Assembly (NCBI RefSeq): GCF_042453785.1
Contig: NC_091675.1
Location: forward strand, 9,002,501-9,066,500
Reading direction: 5' to 3'
DNA length: 64,000 nt
Source: Malus domestica
Taxonomy: Eukaryota > Streptophyta > Magnoliopsida > Rosales > Rosaceae
Positions 22,423-34,097 of this stretch are shown in pieces. Under the pieces are notes generated by a model. That model had not been told where the DNA came from, did no database searches, and worked only from the letters and a program-made list of their open reading frames with translations. Numbering within the stretch: position 1 is the first letter of the stretch; each line of letters starts with the position of its first letter. A program made the translations under genes and the position numbers.

Positions 22423-22904
22423 CACCGCTCTCCGAATCTCGAGAGCCAGACTCCCAGCAGGATTGCTTTCTCAAAAATCGAAGAGGCATCGTTCTCCGAA
22501 TCTCGAGAGCCAGATCCCCGACAGGATTGCTTGTTCGAAAACCGAAGAGGCACCACTTTCCCAACTTCAAGAGTTGGATCTCCTTGGATAAAGCTTGTCT
22601 ATAATCTTCACACGCAACATCAGCTTTCCAGATACCACAGACCACTTTTTCAAAGTGCTCTGACAGAGTTAAAACATGTGAAGCTGGCAGCTCCCACTAC
22701 CGTGCTATGACCAAGCAGGGTAAAGGAATAGCATTATTACTTGATGTTAGGGAGACTCCTATATATGTCGACCTCCATCCCTAACGGACAGGCAGACCTG
22801 CAAAAATGCTCAACCCTTTCTCTTATCTGAGAGGGCACTCCCAACGAAGCCTTTCGAAATATTCAGGTTTCTTTCCCCCCGATAATACCTCTGTAAACAA
22901 GCTA

Positions 22905-23440
22905 TACTAGAGCAAGAATATCTCATATCATCAGGGTTAAAAGCAAGAGTATCCCATATCATGCTTTTTCCCTGTCTTTTCCTTTGGCCTTGTTCTTACC
23001 TGCAAGACAAGGAGAAAGAGAGCAATCAGTCAGCACTTGGAATCAAGCTTCCAGCCAGGAACTGACTGCCTGGAACCCCTTACCTGATTACTTACCTGGC
23101 ATTGCTCTCAAGTACTCATCTTTAACATCTTATGCTCCCAGGGAAGATACCGCATCTGCCTGAGGAACAGATAGGGCAAGTGAGAAGGATACAAGGAAGC
23201 ATGTGGAGACAAGCGTAACAGCACACGTGCCGATACATCCACTACTCTGTCAAAAGCAAAAGTATCCCATATCAGCAGGGTCGAAAGTACTCTAGATTTG
23301 ATGGACTTGTTTTGACCCTCAAATTCTTCAGTCGGCCTTATACTCTGGAGGAAACCAGAAAACCCTCCAGCCCGGTTCAAGAATAAGCCTGTGGAAAGTT
23401 ACTTCTTCAAAAGCAAAAGTATCCCATATCATCTCTTCTC
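22905..23440. repeat. Dispersed GTATCCCATATCA repeat motif
   Basis: AAAAGCAA.AGTATCCCATATCA occurs at about 22938, 23252 and 23408, with a weaker version at 22912. The 22938 and 23408 copies are followed by similar pyrimidine-rich sequence and CTGCAAGA.A.GGAGAA. These are internal modules of the non-autonomous element. Confidence 0.75.
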
Positions 23441-24030
23441 ATTTTTCTTCTCTTTATCCTTCATGCTGCCTGCAAGATAGGGAGAATGTGAACAATCAGC
23501 CGGAGCTCTGATTGCTTACCTTGTCTGTCACCTCTTTCAGCAGATCCCCTAGCCCGGCGACTTGGGGAACTCCTACTACATGGTTTGTATCGCGCTTGAC
23601 CAAGCCTGAAACTACAAGTAAGCTTCAAATGAAATTGATACATTACCTTGTGCATCTCCACCAGTTACAGATACCACCCCTGGATGGAGGAAAAGTACTT
23701 CCAGAGAAGATGCCACATCTACCTATGAGACAGATAAGGCAAGTCAAGACGATACCACACTCCGGTACTTAGAAGTTTCGTGGTTACGAGATCATTCTCC
23801 CACAATATTTCCTAATGTCATATGTACTAAATCATTCACTTGTACTCACTAAAGGAGAGCTTGAACCTATGTACTTGTGTAAACCCTTCACAATTAATGA
23901 GAACTCCTCTATTCCGTGGACGTAGCCAATCTGGGTGAACCACGTACATCTTGTGTTTGCTTTCCTATCTCTATCCATTTATATACTTATCCACACTAAT
24001 GACCGGAGCAATCTAGCGAAGATCACAAAA

Positions 24031-24638
24031 AGTGACCGTTTTCGCTACCTAGGATCTATCTTGCAAGAGAACGGAGAATTAGATGGAGATCTCAACCATA
24101 GAATACAAGCTGGATGGATGAAGTGTAAGAGTGCATCCGGCGTGTTGTGTGACCGTCGTAGGCCACTGAAGCTCAAGGGAAAATTTTATAGGACGGCAAT
24201 AAGGCCAGCGATGTTGTATGGCACAGAATGTTGGGCGGTGAAGCATCAACACGTACACAAAATGGGTGTAGCGGAGATGAGGATGCTTCGTGGGATGTAT
24301 GGGCACACGAGAAAGGATAAGATTGGAAATGAGGATATCCGAGGTAAAGTAGGAGTAGCCAAAATTGAAGGAAATATGAGAGAAAATCGGTTCCGGTGGT
24401 TTGGACATGTGCAAAGAAGGTCTACTGACGCTCCGGTTCGAAAATGTGACTACGGGACAGAGGTTCAGGGCCGAAAGGGTAGAGGAAGACTTAGGAAAAC
24501 TTTGGAAGAGACCCTAAGAAAAGACTTGAGTACTTGGATCTAACGGAGGACATGACACAAAACCGAGCGCAATGGCGTTCTAGGATTCATATAGCCGACC
24601 CCACTTAGTGGGAAAAGGCTTTGTTGTTGTTGTTGTTG
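24031..24638 (+). pseudogene. RTE LINE 3' segment after the nested insertion
   Basis: Repeats the C-terminal RTE coding region seen at 19596-20175 (FRYLGSILQ ... GHVQRRSTDAPVRKCDYGTE ...), with roughly 4-5% base differences, then continues through the true 3' end: CCACTTAGTGGGAAAAGG and a (TTG)n tail. In this copy WFGHVQRR is in frame, whereas the first copy has a frameshift there. Confidence 0.85.
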
Positions 24639-25319
24639 TATCAAATATTCTAAGACAAAAAATGCAGGCTGGGAGGCAACCGTGAATCTTCAAAGCTTGA
24701 GAAAGAAAAAAAAAAACTCAGATTGCCAAACAGTTCAAGTGCCCACTATGCGCACCACCATATCATGACTATAGCAGCAACGACGGAGTCGAATAGCAGC
24801 GAAGTTGAACTAATCTCAGGTTGAACGGCGCTCGTGGCGGATATCGTCCTCTGAAATTTGTTTGAGTAACCAGTGAGAGAAGTGAGGGAGAGAGAAGGAG
24901 AGAAAAGAGATAGGACAGGGAGAGAGAAAAAGCAGACAAATGGTTCTCATCTAAAAACTATAAATTCTCACATTTTCTGTTTTCAACAAGTAAAAAAATT
25001 TCTTCAGTTAGTTTTTAGTTGTCTTCTTGACAAAAATATACCAAACAAGAATTCTTCATGATTTTTGTTTAAAAAGCTGAATTTGAGATACCAAACAGAC
25101 CCTAAAATCTTTCACATGGACATCAGGATATGGTTCTAGCAAGAAGATTATGAGAAGGGAAGGGAGGTGAAGCCGGTCATTGCTTTTGACCTCCGGGCGC
25201 ATGGTGGCTTGGGACCGAAAGCGAGGTAAAACTTATTGAAGATGCACTCGAGGTCCTCTATTTGATTGCTCCCAGCCTCTCACCCCGATATTACTAGTAA
25301 CAAAATGCTACTTAACATT

Positions 25320-26178
25320 AGGGGTGGGCATAGTTCAGTTCGGTGAGGTTTTGAAGCCAAAACCAGAATGAAACCAAACTATTTGCTTCGATTCGGACGT
25401 TTTCCGTTCAATTTTTAAGAAAAAATACAATTTAAAATTTACACCTATGTATGCATTATGCATAAGACGGTCTCATTTCATTCATCTTAATATGTATTAT
25501 TCTTATTCTTTGAGAAATTATCATGGGTCCAAGAATCAATGCATAACTGATGGTGGTTTTGAACTCTATTTCTATGTAATTGATTGTATGTCCAGCTAAT
25601 GAATCGTGATCCTTTGTTAATAAGTAATTGCAGGGTTCTTATGATGAAGACTTCTATGCGGAGATACTGAACGATGATATAATCAAACTAGATGAATCTT
25701 CGGTGCATATGCTGCTCATATGATGCCGGTCGTTGCCAACAACTCAGAGCCTGAACATCAATCTCGACAACATATGCAAGCCATTTTGTCGCAAGAAGCT
25801 CCTTTCCAAGGTACTGCAAACCTAAGAATCCATTTGAGAAAGAGAAAGGAAAAGTTTCGTGCAGAGTCACAGGAATCTTCCAACTCAGACAAGTCGCCAA
25901 AAGGCTTTAGTGAATAGGATGAACGATCGACATGTGTTATTATATATATATATATTTTAGAAAGTATCTTGGGGTCCAAGAATGAATATTTAATCAAACG
26001 TTTATTAATATTTGCGGTGTAGTTCGGTATCGGTGCGTTTTCAAAAGTTAAAATCGAAATCAAACAGTCTCCTAGACTGCGGTTTGGTTACAAAACCGAA
26101 ATTGTGTCAAAATTGACAAATCAAACCATTTGATACGATCCGATTTGATTCGTGTTTCGTTTTTGTTTCCAAGTGCCT
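25320..26178. mobile_element. hAT-like element carrying an exon-like gene fragment
   Basis: The left end AGGGGTGGGCATAGTTCAG is of the kind seen in many plant hAT MITEs; the right end runs ...AAGTGCCTCTAC. The possible 8-bp flanks TTAACATT and CTAACATT differ at one base. The subterminal regions on both sides are rich in CGGTTTGGT/ACCAAAC-type sequence in opposite orientation. The middle (about 25560-25920) is unlike the ends and looks like genic sequence. Confidence 0.5.
25633..25917 (+). pseudogene. Captured exon, possibly from a NAC transcription factor C-terminal region
   Basis: Preceded by an intron-like tail ending TTGCAG, then SYDEDFYAEILNDDIIKLDE, then a frame change near 25720 leading into QAILSQEAPFQGTANLRI and KEKFRAESQESSNSDKSPKG and a stop. 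The acidic FY.EILNDD.IKLDES block and the QGTA..RI motif resemble the C-terminal regions of some NAC proteins, but there is no NAC domain, so the parent gene is a guess. The frameshift makes it a pseudogene. Confidence 0.4.
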
Positions 26179-26179
26179 C

Positions 26180-26689
26180 TACCTAACATTGAGCCGTGCG
26201 AATTTGATTATGGGCCTTGATAGAGAAGGGCCTTCTTGGGCCTATAACCAAGGTGGGCCCCTAGGGCTACAAAGGCGAAGAGGACAAGCAATAGACATGT
26301 TTCTCAATTTTCCACACAACCGAGTTTAATGTGGGGTGTTTACCAAAAAGTAAAGAGCTTAATGTGGGGTTTTTAAAACTTAAATACAAATTAATAAGAA
26401 ATGGATGATCCCTTGTTTGATGAAAAAGTTGAAATTACCCATTTGACCCTTACAATTTCCAATCAGGAATCCTTGTTACATTGATACAACGTTCAAATAA
26501 CAGGCCAAATTAAGGTGGCATTCTAAAAATTAAAATATTGGTCAAGACGTGACACCTTATCTCATTTGTATTGTTGTCACCTGTGAGCATCTAACTCAAT
26601 TTATCAACAAACGCACTTGTGGATTCTTTTTATCATCCAATCTTCCCCAATTTTAGTCAAATTTTTAAGTAGTATATGCTTTTTTGGGA
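26180..26689. other. Intergenic, no gene recognised
   Basis: AT-rich; no repeats or conserved frames seen. Confidence 0.55.
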
Positions 26690-26856
26690 TTATGACTGAT
26701 ATGGAATAATCGGGGATGTGATTCTTAAGTCATTTCAGCTTCTTCCTGGTCACAAGTTTGACTTCCATACCAGCAACGGGTTTCAAACCCAAGACCTCCA
26801 GTTTTTAATTTAAAAGAAGCCTCGCAATTGCCTTTTACCACTAGGCCACTGGCTCG
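26690..26856 (-). mobile_element. tRNA-derived SINE candidate
   Basis: On the minus strand a box A TGGCCTAGTGG (fits TRGYNNARNGG) is followed about 45 bp later by a box B-like GGGTTTGAAACCC, then a non-tRNA body and a short A-tail (CCCAAAAAAG on the minus strand, near 26680). Length is about 170 bp. The 5' end near 26856 is inferred. No target duplication was found. Confidence 0.55.
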
Positions 26857-26859
26857 TTG

Positions 26860-29299
26860 TTAAAATTTTCGGCTCGATACCTTGTTAAAATTAGGGTTGA
26901 AACACATTTTCAACACATATGATTCATTTATTTATTGCTTGTGTGACAGGAAAACGGAAATGAAAATGATACCCATACCTTGCACTCTCATTTCTTGTCA
27001 ATATAAAGGATCGTTTGGCGGTGTATTTAGATTGGAAAGTTACCTTAGGATAACAATAAACGTTTATGATTGAGTTGGGCATAAAAGATTAAAAATAATT
27101 TTAAATTATAAAATCACAATTTGAGCGCCTCTTAGACAAGCACACAACATGTGATTCTTTGAGAAGAAAAAAAACTCGCATTTGGAAGAAGAAAAAAAAA
27201 CAAAATTGATGTGTTTCGAACAAAGCGTTTTTTCCAAAAGTGTTTATAAGCAGAATTGATCTCCCAAACGCTAGAATAGCACAAACAATGCACGTATTCA
27301 CGCTGAAATTGCAGCGAATGCAGGGCAAGGAAAAAATGAGCATTGTCCCAATGCCACTAGAACCACACGTATTATAATTTGTCTTTTGTCCCCCAGTTGG
27401 CAGAGTAAGACGGGACAGCCTCCCATGTGCTGCTGTGCGTATTGTTTGTTAAAATATGTTGACATCGAAAAACTCTTATGATTTTCGTAATAAGCAAGGG
27501 AGTCAACTCTTTAAATGCGACAAAAGACCGAAACTTCTACTAAACTAACCCCAATTAATTAACAATGATTTAACCATAACAACTTTGCACAACCTCGCCT
27601 CGTGTCAGAAGCTCGTGATTTGTAGTCATCGACTCATCGAGGTAGTAGGAGGCTGTGATTGCTAACGGAGCAGGACTTGCATAGTACTACAAATACACTG
27701 TTAGTGTGATGTTTCACGCCGTGTTTAATTGCTCTCTTGATAATGTCCTACATTTACCTCGGGGTTATATGATATAAGTACATTGCTGTTGTGATATCTC
27801 GTGCCGCATAAGTTGCTCAATAATGTCCTAGATTTACCTCAGTAACAACATTTTTACACGTTAATTTACCACCAAATGAACATTTTAACAGGTTCTAACT
27901 TTATCCAAAGAGAGAGAAGTTTTGGACTCCAATAGACGACAATGTAGCAGAAAGAGTCTTGTACTCAAACGTCTAAAACAGAAATGCACGTTCAGTTTTT
28001 GTCAGCTAAAAGTTTCCAAAACTCAAGGTCAATAATTGTAGTTCAAATGGAGTTCCAAATCCAAAACAGACGTTCCAACCAACAGAAACTGCCCAAATAA
28101 ACTCAGTAACTTACGTCATCCGGCATTTTCCGAAAACAGGTCGGTAAGACGATCTCAAATCCTTCGTTCCCTTTCGGGTAAACTGATGAACTAACATGGT
28201 TTGGTACGACTCAAATGACTTGGAGCACCTCAGGTTCCACATAACAGCTTTAAGCTTAAGGTAAGGAACCGAGCAAACCCAGCCGGTGTACAAGAAAGCA
28301 ATCTAACTACCACCTGGAGGATTACACCCATGCAAACAATTTTCTTGCAGGAAATACCGAAAACTTATACGGCATAAGACTAACATACCTAGACCGGCAA
28401 ATTTAACCCGTCCTGGTCTATTAAGGGTTGGTGGATCGGATCGCATTGAGAGCACAGAACTGGTCAGTCTTGTAAGTATTAATAAGGTTTAAGATGACAA
28501 AGTTTAATTACTGTGGAAATGTGAGATGGCAGCTTGGGGCAAATTTCTAGCTTTAACCTAACTCACTAACTTATATGCCCACAAGGAATTGGTCTTAGTC
28601 AAATAACACCCCAATTGTCATAACTATGGTGAGAAGATAAGATGACATCTTCAAAATCCATTGACAAACTGTTGTGTGTCGCCGTGAAAATTCTACGATG
28701 CTCCAGTGCACGGCGTACACCGAGCAAAGTATGGTTGGATGTGCGGTGCAAGATCTAGCGGCCAAAATCCCGGTGCACGCTATACACTCACAGAGGTGAG
28801 TCTTTTTGTCTAACCATTTCAGGAAGAAGTCTCTACTCAAACATGAGTGCAACTCAGAGAAACCAAAATGTGATCAAAGTTACAATATAATTTTCATCCA
28901 CAGCAATCCCATTGAGACAGAAAGATAACGAATATGAATAAATAAGGAGTTCCTACACAAATACAAATAAAAAAGGAAAAATTCAGAAACAAAAGACAAG
29001 GCAACTGAGATTCTTCCTCTGCTAACATACATGATTTGGCAGTATAAGCAACACTTGCAGAATCTCAAATCCCTTAAACGATACTATATATTGCTAATCA
29101 TAATAAAACCGAAATCCAGAACAACATACCGCAAACCCGAATTCCTCATCCTCAAGAAGCAGAAGAAGGCCGAATTTCCTCCGCCTCCGAATTGAACCCA
29201 TTTTACGCTCTTCCACCACCTACATTCCCATTTTTTTTTATTATCATAATCCAGCTCAAATCAGAGAAGTCACTGAATCAAATTATGGCTCGGAAAAAA
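26860..29299. other. Intergenic and 3' flank of the translocator gene
   Basis: No gene is recognised. A pair of related inverted ends (GATCGTTTGGCGGTG near 27009 and TCTCCCAAACGCTAG near 27261) might mark a ~270-bp decayed MITE. The right part (28300-29299) presumably includes the 3' UTR of the gene at 29300. Confidence 0.5.
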
Positions 29300-30349
29300 T
29301 CATTTCTGGGATTCATTCCTCTTCCCGATTCCTTCCCCTTCCCTCTCCTCCAAGAGCCTGCTGGACTCCTCGTCGGGCTGCGCGACCTTCTTCTGCGCAT
29401 CCTTGGCCTTCAGAGCCTGCAATTTAGAGTGGTTGTAGTAGGCAACCCCCAAAAACGCGAGGCCGTAGCCGAACAGATTGATCGGGGTCACGGTGTCCTT
29501 GATAACGGACCACGAAAAGGCGATCAGGAGCCAATCTTTCACCACTCCGGCAACATTCATCGTCAGCGCCGAGGTCTTTCCGACGAGCAAGAACACGGCG
29601 AGATTCAGAGCAAATGCGCAGACAGAATTGGTCCCAAAAATCACGAAATCGAAATGGAAGCTCGAGGAATCGCGCAGAATCGGGTACTCGACGAAGATCC
29701 AGGGGACGAAGAGGAAAGCCAGACAGCAAGGTGCGACGTAGTAGAGAGATGTTATGGGGTTGAGGGTAATGCCTTTGGATGTGAGGAGGATCTGGATCAA
29801 GACAAGGCGGGTGGCCTCGAATGCGACTGCGCCGAGCTGGAGCATGACGCCCCAGGTGTCGAATCGGGCCTCTCCGTAGGCGGCGATGGCGACGCCGATG
29901 GAAATGGAGATCATGTTGACCATGGTGTCAGTCTTGAAGGACTCCTTTTTGAAGGAGACGCCAATGGAGTAGACCGCGACGGGCATGAGGGCCTTGAGCA
30001 TCTGGATGAAGGAGACGGAGAGGTAGATGTAGGCGGAGTTGGAGAGCCAGAGGGAGAGGGAGTAGAGAGCGCCGATGGGGACGACGGAGGAGAGGTAGAG
30101 GTCGCGGGACATGGTGACGGGCTCGACGAGGCGGAAGACGCGGACGAGGAGGAAGGCCAGGGAGGCGCAGAAGGACATGTGGATCATGGTGAGGGAGATG
30201 GGGAAGGGCCAGTTGTACATCTTCTTGTCGAGGATGTATTTGTTGTAGACGATGACGGTGAAGGAGAGGAAGATCCAGATGGCGACGTAGGTGTAGGAGA
30301 GGAGGATCTTTTTTATCACCCCCTCGCTCAGGGAGCCACCTTTGCCCAT
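29300..30349 (-). CDS. Sugar-phosphate/phosphate translocator (TPT/NST family), 349 aa, intronless
   Basis: Integral membrane transporter of the plant triose-phosphate/nucleotide-sugar translocator superfamily, closest in my reading to the Arabidopsis At4g32390/At2g25520 group, likely in Golgi or other endomembranes. Members exchange phosphorylated sugars or nucleotide sugars; the substrate of this subgroup is not established. One exon, full family length. It starts [20 protein letters not shown]; about ten hydrophobic segments follow. Conserved blocks are [57 protein letters not shown] and the C-terminal [20 protein letters not shown]. The acidic C-tail ends in KRNESQK; no transit peptide is visible. 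It has strong third-codon GC bias, unlike its AT-rich surroundings. No lesions. Confidence 0.95.
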   Translation of the reverse strand: MGKGGSLSEGVIKKILLSYTYVAIWIFLSFTVIVYNKYILDKKMYNWPFPISLTMIHMSFCASLAFLLVRVFRLVEPVTMSRDLYLSSVVPIGALYSLSLWLSNSAYIYLSVSFIQMLKALMPVAVYSIGVSFKKESFKTDTMVNMISISIGVAIAAYGEARFDTWGVMLQLGAVAFEATRLVLIQILLTSKGITLNPITSLYYVAPCCLAFLFVPWIFVEYPILRDSSSFHFDFVIFGTNSVCAFALNLAVFLLVGKTSALTMNVAGVVKDWLLIAFSWSVIKDTVTPINLFGYGLAFLGVAYYNHSKLQALKAKDAQKKVAQPDEESSRLLEEREGEGIGKRNESQK

Positions 30350-30479
30350 TTTGGAGGTGGGTTTTCGCCGGTGGTGACGGTGGCGATGGCCGTGGTGGGG
30401 GAGAAAGGGAGAGAAGTGAGGAGGAGGAGGAGCAGGAGGAAGAAGTCAGATTCAAAGTGATAGAAGAAGGGAGTGAGAG

Positions 30480-33007
30480 CTGGATTTTAGTGAGAGAAAC
30501 GGGGGTAATATAATAATTAAAAAATATTAACTTTGGGAGTGCATCTGGTGTGGAAGTTTCATTTTTTATTTGGTGTGGGAGGGGAGGTGCTATTTATTTA
30601 GGCTTTTGCGGGAAGAGTCTGCATTTTTGTGCAATTTTGCATTTGATTTTGAGGTAGTCACGATTTTTTTGGATTTGGATTTAATTTGTACTTTAATCGT
30701 GGGATGGGAGGGTGGGGGTGACAACTTTGAAACATATATATTACTGTCAGGCTTGCATTAACTTAAAAGATTATAGTGCTAATGCTTATGAGATTTTCTG
30801 TTCATATATTATTGTCACGTATTCATTAAAAGCATGTCTAACAGTCTAGTTAAATGCGAGGTTTTCATTATTTTAACAAAAAATGCAGAAAAATAAACTC
30901 TGACAGGCTAGCTAATTGACTACCAATCTTAACTATGTGAATAATAATTAGCTAAATTTAGTTAGGAGGAGACAGTTAAATTTTTGCTAAACATTAGACT
31001 ATAAGATTGTATTGTTTGTAGGCTTGAGAAGAAAAAAAAAGGTTTGGGTTGTTAAGTTTAGGAAAATCATATTAAAATATTTTAACTTAAGCTAAAATAG
31101 TTAGTATTGTTGGATGTGATGACTAGCCAAATTAATATTTGGGTCATTTGTTAGCTACAATAACAAAAATTTAACTAGCATTGTTGGAGATACTCCAACT
31201 AAACATTAGATATTGCCATAAAAAAAACAAACAAAAACTAACATAAGATATTATATTTGTTTTTAGTGATGAATCTTATGATAAATACAAAATGAAACAA
31301 GAAAATATACATTTACCGTGTCAATAATAGTTCCCTTAAAAATATACACATTTAATACTTCAATATGATGACATTTTTCTTCACTTGTAAATAAGATGTC
31401 TCAAACTGGAATTCCATAAATAGCGTATTCGATACAAATTTCTTTCACATTTTAGTGTAAATATATCGTTATATAGAATAGAATAAAATAAAATAAAAAA
31501 CAGATTACAATCACATATTACTACAATTTAGTAATATTATTGTGCATTTATAGAGAAGTCTTATGATTGAATCTTGTAAATCAGAGTTTGGTACTAATTT
31601 ATCCACGCTATCTCTTGATGTAAATATATAAATTTGAAAGAAAAAATCAACAGAAAATATAAAAACGTCACGATCAAAATTTCTAGTGCACACAATTAAA
31701 TGCCTTCCCAAAAATGAAAATCCAAACAGCGGCGAGCGTGTGGAATGAATGATGAAGTGAATTGAAATGTGAGTTTCAAATCCGAACGAAAGGGAGCATA
31801 GATTCGGATTTAAGGAAGCAGATCACAAGTTGCTTTACGCGACCTTGTATATTGTAAGTCGTTTGAATCCTCACGTGGGCTGCGCCACGTTGACGATCTG
31901 CGCCACGTGACCTCAGTATTCGGTATTCCTATTCAATTCAATACAAAACCGCAACCCTTTTTCTCTATTTTTGGGTCTGTGGGCTTTCGGGTACGGGCCT
32001 TCGGGTACGGGCCTTCTTTTTCATTTCTTTCTTTTTAACTCTTCATCAGGGTTGTTGTCGGTGAGAAAATTCCAAATAAGGGGAGGGGATGTGCCTTATT
32101 GGGAGGGTTTATTGCATTTCTTCTTCTACCTGGTCCACATAAAATAATCATTGCATTGTTCTTCCAAAATAAAAATAATCATTGCATTTTTTTGCTATAT
32201 ATATGCGGTTTGATTGGGAAATGAAATCACATTATTTTGGCAAGAGAATAAAATTGATAACAGGCGGATTTAAACTATATTATTATATGATTGATATCTG
32301 ATATATTGTAAAGCCTACCCCATTCATACACCTTTTAATGTAAATAGTATCGTGTATCACCAAAAAAAAAATATTACAACGAGACCCGTCCAGATCCTAA
32401 AACCATATATATCAAATTTTAGCATGAGAATAGTACTAAAAGGATTATTGTTAAACCAAATACAAAAATGATTGTAAATATGTTCTAAATTTACTAATAG
32501 ATCAACGGTAATATTTGTCTCTATGTATATATGATTAATAGAAAATGAGGAATTTGATAAAGAAGATCTCACATGTCTTCTTAAATAGTCTTGATTCTCC
32601 TTGGTATTCGAATTTGATGTTGAATTGCCTGAATTACTAATTTCCCTAATGGCTAGTTGCCCACCAAAACCCTTGTTCTTTCCCCAATTATTTCATTTGA
32701 AAACTCGACCTGGATTTTGACAGGTAACCAATTTGTGATGCGGAACGATCCCAAGTGCTTCTTGGTTGTTAAGTTCTTCTCAAATTAGGATTAATAGTCA
32801 GGCAAATATGTGTGATTTATTTGTGTTTTTTCTCTGAGCATTTTTTTCTGATATAATTCATTAATTCTAATAAAATAACTATTGAATAAAAGAGCTTAAT
32901 GCAGAAGAACTTTTTAAAATGCTGAGCTGCTAGGCTGCTGAACGTGTTATATCACTTACTATAAAGTTATATAAACCTAGTGCACTATGCATCGATGAAT
33001 AAATTAC
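30480..33007. other. Intergenic with one possible MITE (30828-31199)
   Basis: Within 30828-31199 the ends AGCATGTCTAACAGTCTAG... and the inverse of GTTGGAGATACTCCAAC share a TAGTTAAAT subterminal block, suggesting a decayed MITE without clear target duplication. Around 31870-31915 are four ACGT-core (G-box-like) motifs including CCACGTGA. GGGCCTTCGGGTAC is duplicated near 31990. No genes. Confidence 0.5.
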
Positions 33008-33295
33008 TTGTAAAGGCTTATAAAAGGTTAAATTACTCTTTATATAGCTAATAAGTTTTATGGTGGAACCTTAATTTTTTTCATAATATCATAGCGTGTT
33101 AGTCCACGTGTGAAGCTCAACGGCCGCACGTGCTTCACGTCACTCAATTCGTGTTGTCCACGTTTTTTGTTAGAACACACGTGTGAGGGGATGTGTTAGA
33201 AGTGAAGGTAAAAAGAGTCCAACATTAATGAAATGAGAAGCCTTGTAAGAGTTTATAAGAGGTTAAGTTACATTCTATATTGCCAATTAGCTTAT
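33008..33295. repeat. Direct repeat pair ~234 bp apart
   Basis: Sequence at 33008-33060 (CTTGTAAAGGCTTATAAAAG...) recurs diverged at 33242-33295 (CTTGTAAGAGTTTATAAGAG...). Between them are several CACGTG/CACGTC motifs. It may be the debris of an LTR or other promoter-bearing repeat. Confidence 0.6.
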
Positions 33296-33710
33296 AACTA
33301 TTGCTTTTTAATAAGTTTTTAGAGCAACTCCAGTGTAGGAGCCCTCCCCCCAAGCTATTCACTATTTAATCCACCCAGTGAACAGTCACTGCCCTTAATG
33401 AATAGTGCATTCCCCTGGCAATTGCCTTTTGCATCTCCACCCCTACACTGAATAGCCCTAGCAATTGGTAATAAAATATTATTATTTTTTTTATTTATAA
33501 AATAATACAATAATTTTATTTGTAATTTCGGATAAGATTTTTAATCGTTCTCGTTGCGTCACGTCTCATTATCCGAAAAGCCAATAGCAATAAAAATTTT
33601 GTATTTTTGTATTTATAAAATAATTCAAAAGAATTTTATTTGTTATTTCGGATAAGATTTTTAATCTTTCTCGTTGCGTCATGTGTCATTATCCGCAAAC
33701 ACAATTATTG

Positions 33711-34097
33711 GTGATGGATGTGAAGCGTTGTTTCGGTATCCTCCAAGCTCGCTAGGCGATCATCAGGGGTGCTGCCAGATTGTTTGATGTAGAGTCGCTT
33801 CGATCCATCATGATAATGTGCATCATTCTTCACAACATGATTGTAGAAGATGAGTACGATTATGAAGCCGTTGATGAATATGAGCTAGACATGATGAACA
33901 ATTCAAGAACACATATATATTGTGCTCATGACACCACCGATGAGCCCGTGCAACATGAGCCATTAGAAAGGGATGGACGTTACAATGAAAGGATCATTCA
34001 ACGATATACTGCACTTTAAAGGCCATATATGCACAATGCCCGCCAATTTGACTTGATAAAGCACCAGTGGGAATTGAGGGGTGCTGAAGATACTTAA
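33711..34097 (+). pseudogene. Harbinger transposase, C-terminal fragment
   Basis: Reads DVKRCFGILQAR, a stop (TAG, where the family usually has Trp), AIIRGAARLFDVESLRS, CIILHNMIVEDE, then the C-tail EPLERDGRYNERIIQRYTAL, a second stop, and ARQFDLIKHQWELRGAEDT. This is the end of the DDE nuclease, including the conserved E-containing helix region VKRCFG. The N-terminal two thirds are absent from this element. Confidence 0.88.

Larger units (their letters stand above)
20176..24030. mobile_element. Non-autonomous LTR-type (LARD-like) insertion inside the RTE LINE
   Basis: A 3.9-kb block with no pol genes. It carries one minus-strand coiled-coil ORF, several families of tandem repeats, and near its right end (about 23875-23985) a plant LTR U5-like segment: CCGTGGACGTAGCCAATCTG, then GAACCACGTACATCTTGTGT. 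No matching LTR is seen at the left, so the element is probably truncated there. AGTGA is found at both borders (20172-20176 and 24031-24035); it could be a 5-bp target duplication or joining microhomology. Confidence 0.6.
16909..24638 (+). mobile_element. RTE-clade LINE, inserted in the MITE and itself interrupted
   Basis: A 20-bp target duplication TATCAAATATTCTAAGACAA occurs at 16889-16908 and 24639-24658. The element opens with a GC-rich leader (about 16935-17320), has endonuclease and RT regions, and closes in a (TTG)n tail (24621-24638), the hallmark of RTE 3' ends. The body is in two parts: 16909-20175 and 24031-24638, separated by an unrelated insertion. The last ~580 bp before the break (19596-20175) are present again in the second part. 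Confidence 0.85.
16755..25102. mobile_element. Split Tourist-like (PIF/Harbinger) MITE, ~600 bp, hosting nested insertions
   Basis: The left part (16755-16908) starts GAGCATGTTTGGTATTC; the right part (24659-25102) ends GAGATACCAAACAGACCC, giving TIRs sharing TGTTTGGTAT. TAA flanks both sides (16752-16754, 25103-25105), the usual PIF/Harbinger target duplication. Removing the RTE insertion and one copy of its target duplication rejoins a ~600-bp element with no coding content. Confidence 0.75.

Noticed and set aside
19596-24610. Assembly artefact as the explanation of the duplicated LINE segment
   Set aside because: The copies differ at roughly 4-5% of positions including a frame-changing indel, too much for a haplotype or assembly echo, though long reads should confirm.
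27007-27275. Possible MITE with GATCGTTTGGCGG / CCCAAACGCTAG ends
   Set aside because: Ends match only over ~8 bases and no target duplication was found.
29192-30460. 422-codon plus-strand open frame, longer than the translocator gene opposite it
   Set aside because: Its translation is a low-complexity Asp/Glu/Gly-rich protein. The minus-strand frame is an unmistakable full-length translocator. The antisense frame is a by-product of strong third-codon GC bias.
31865-31920. G-box cluster as a promoter
   Set aside because: Several ACGT-core motifs but no adjacent gene on either strand.
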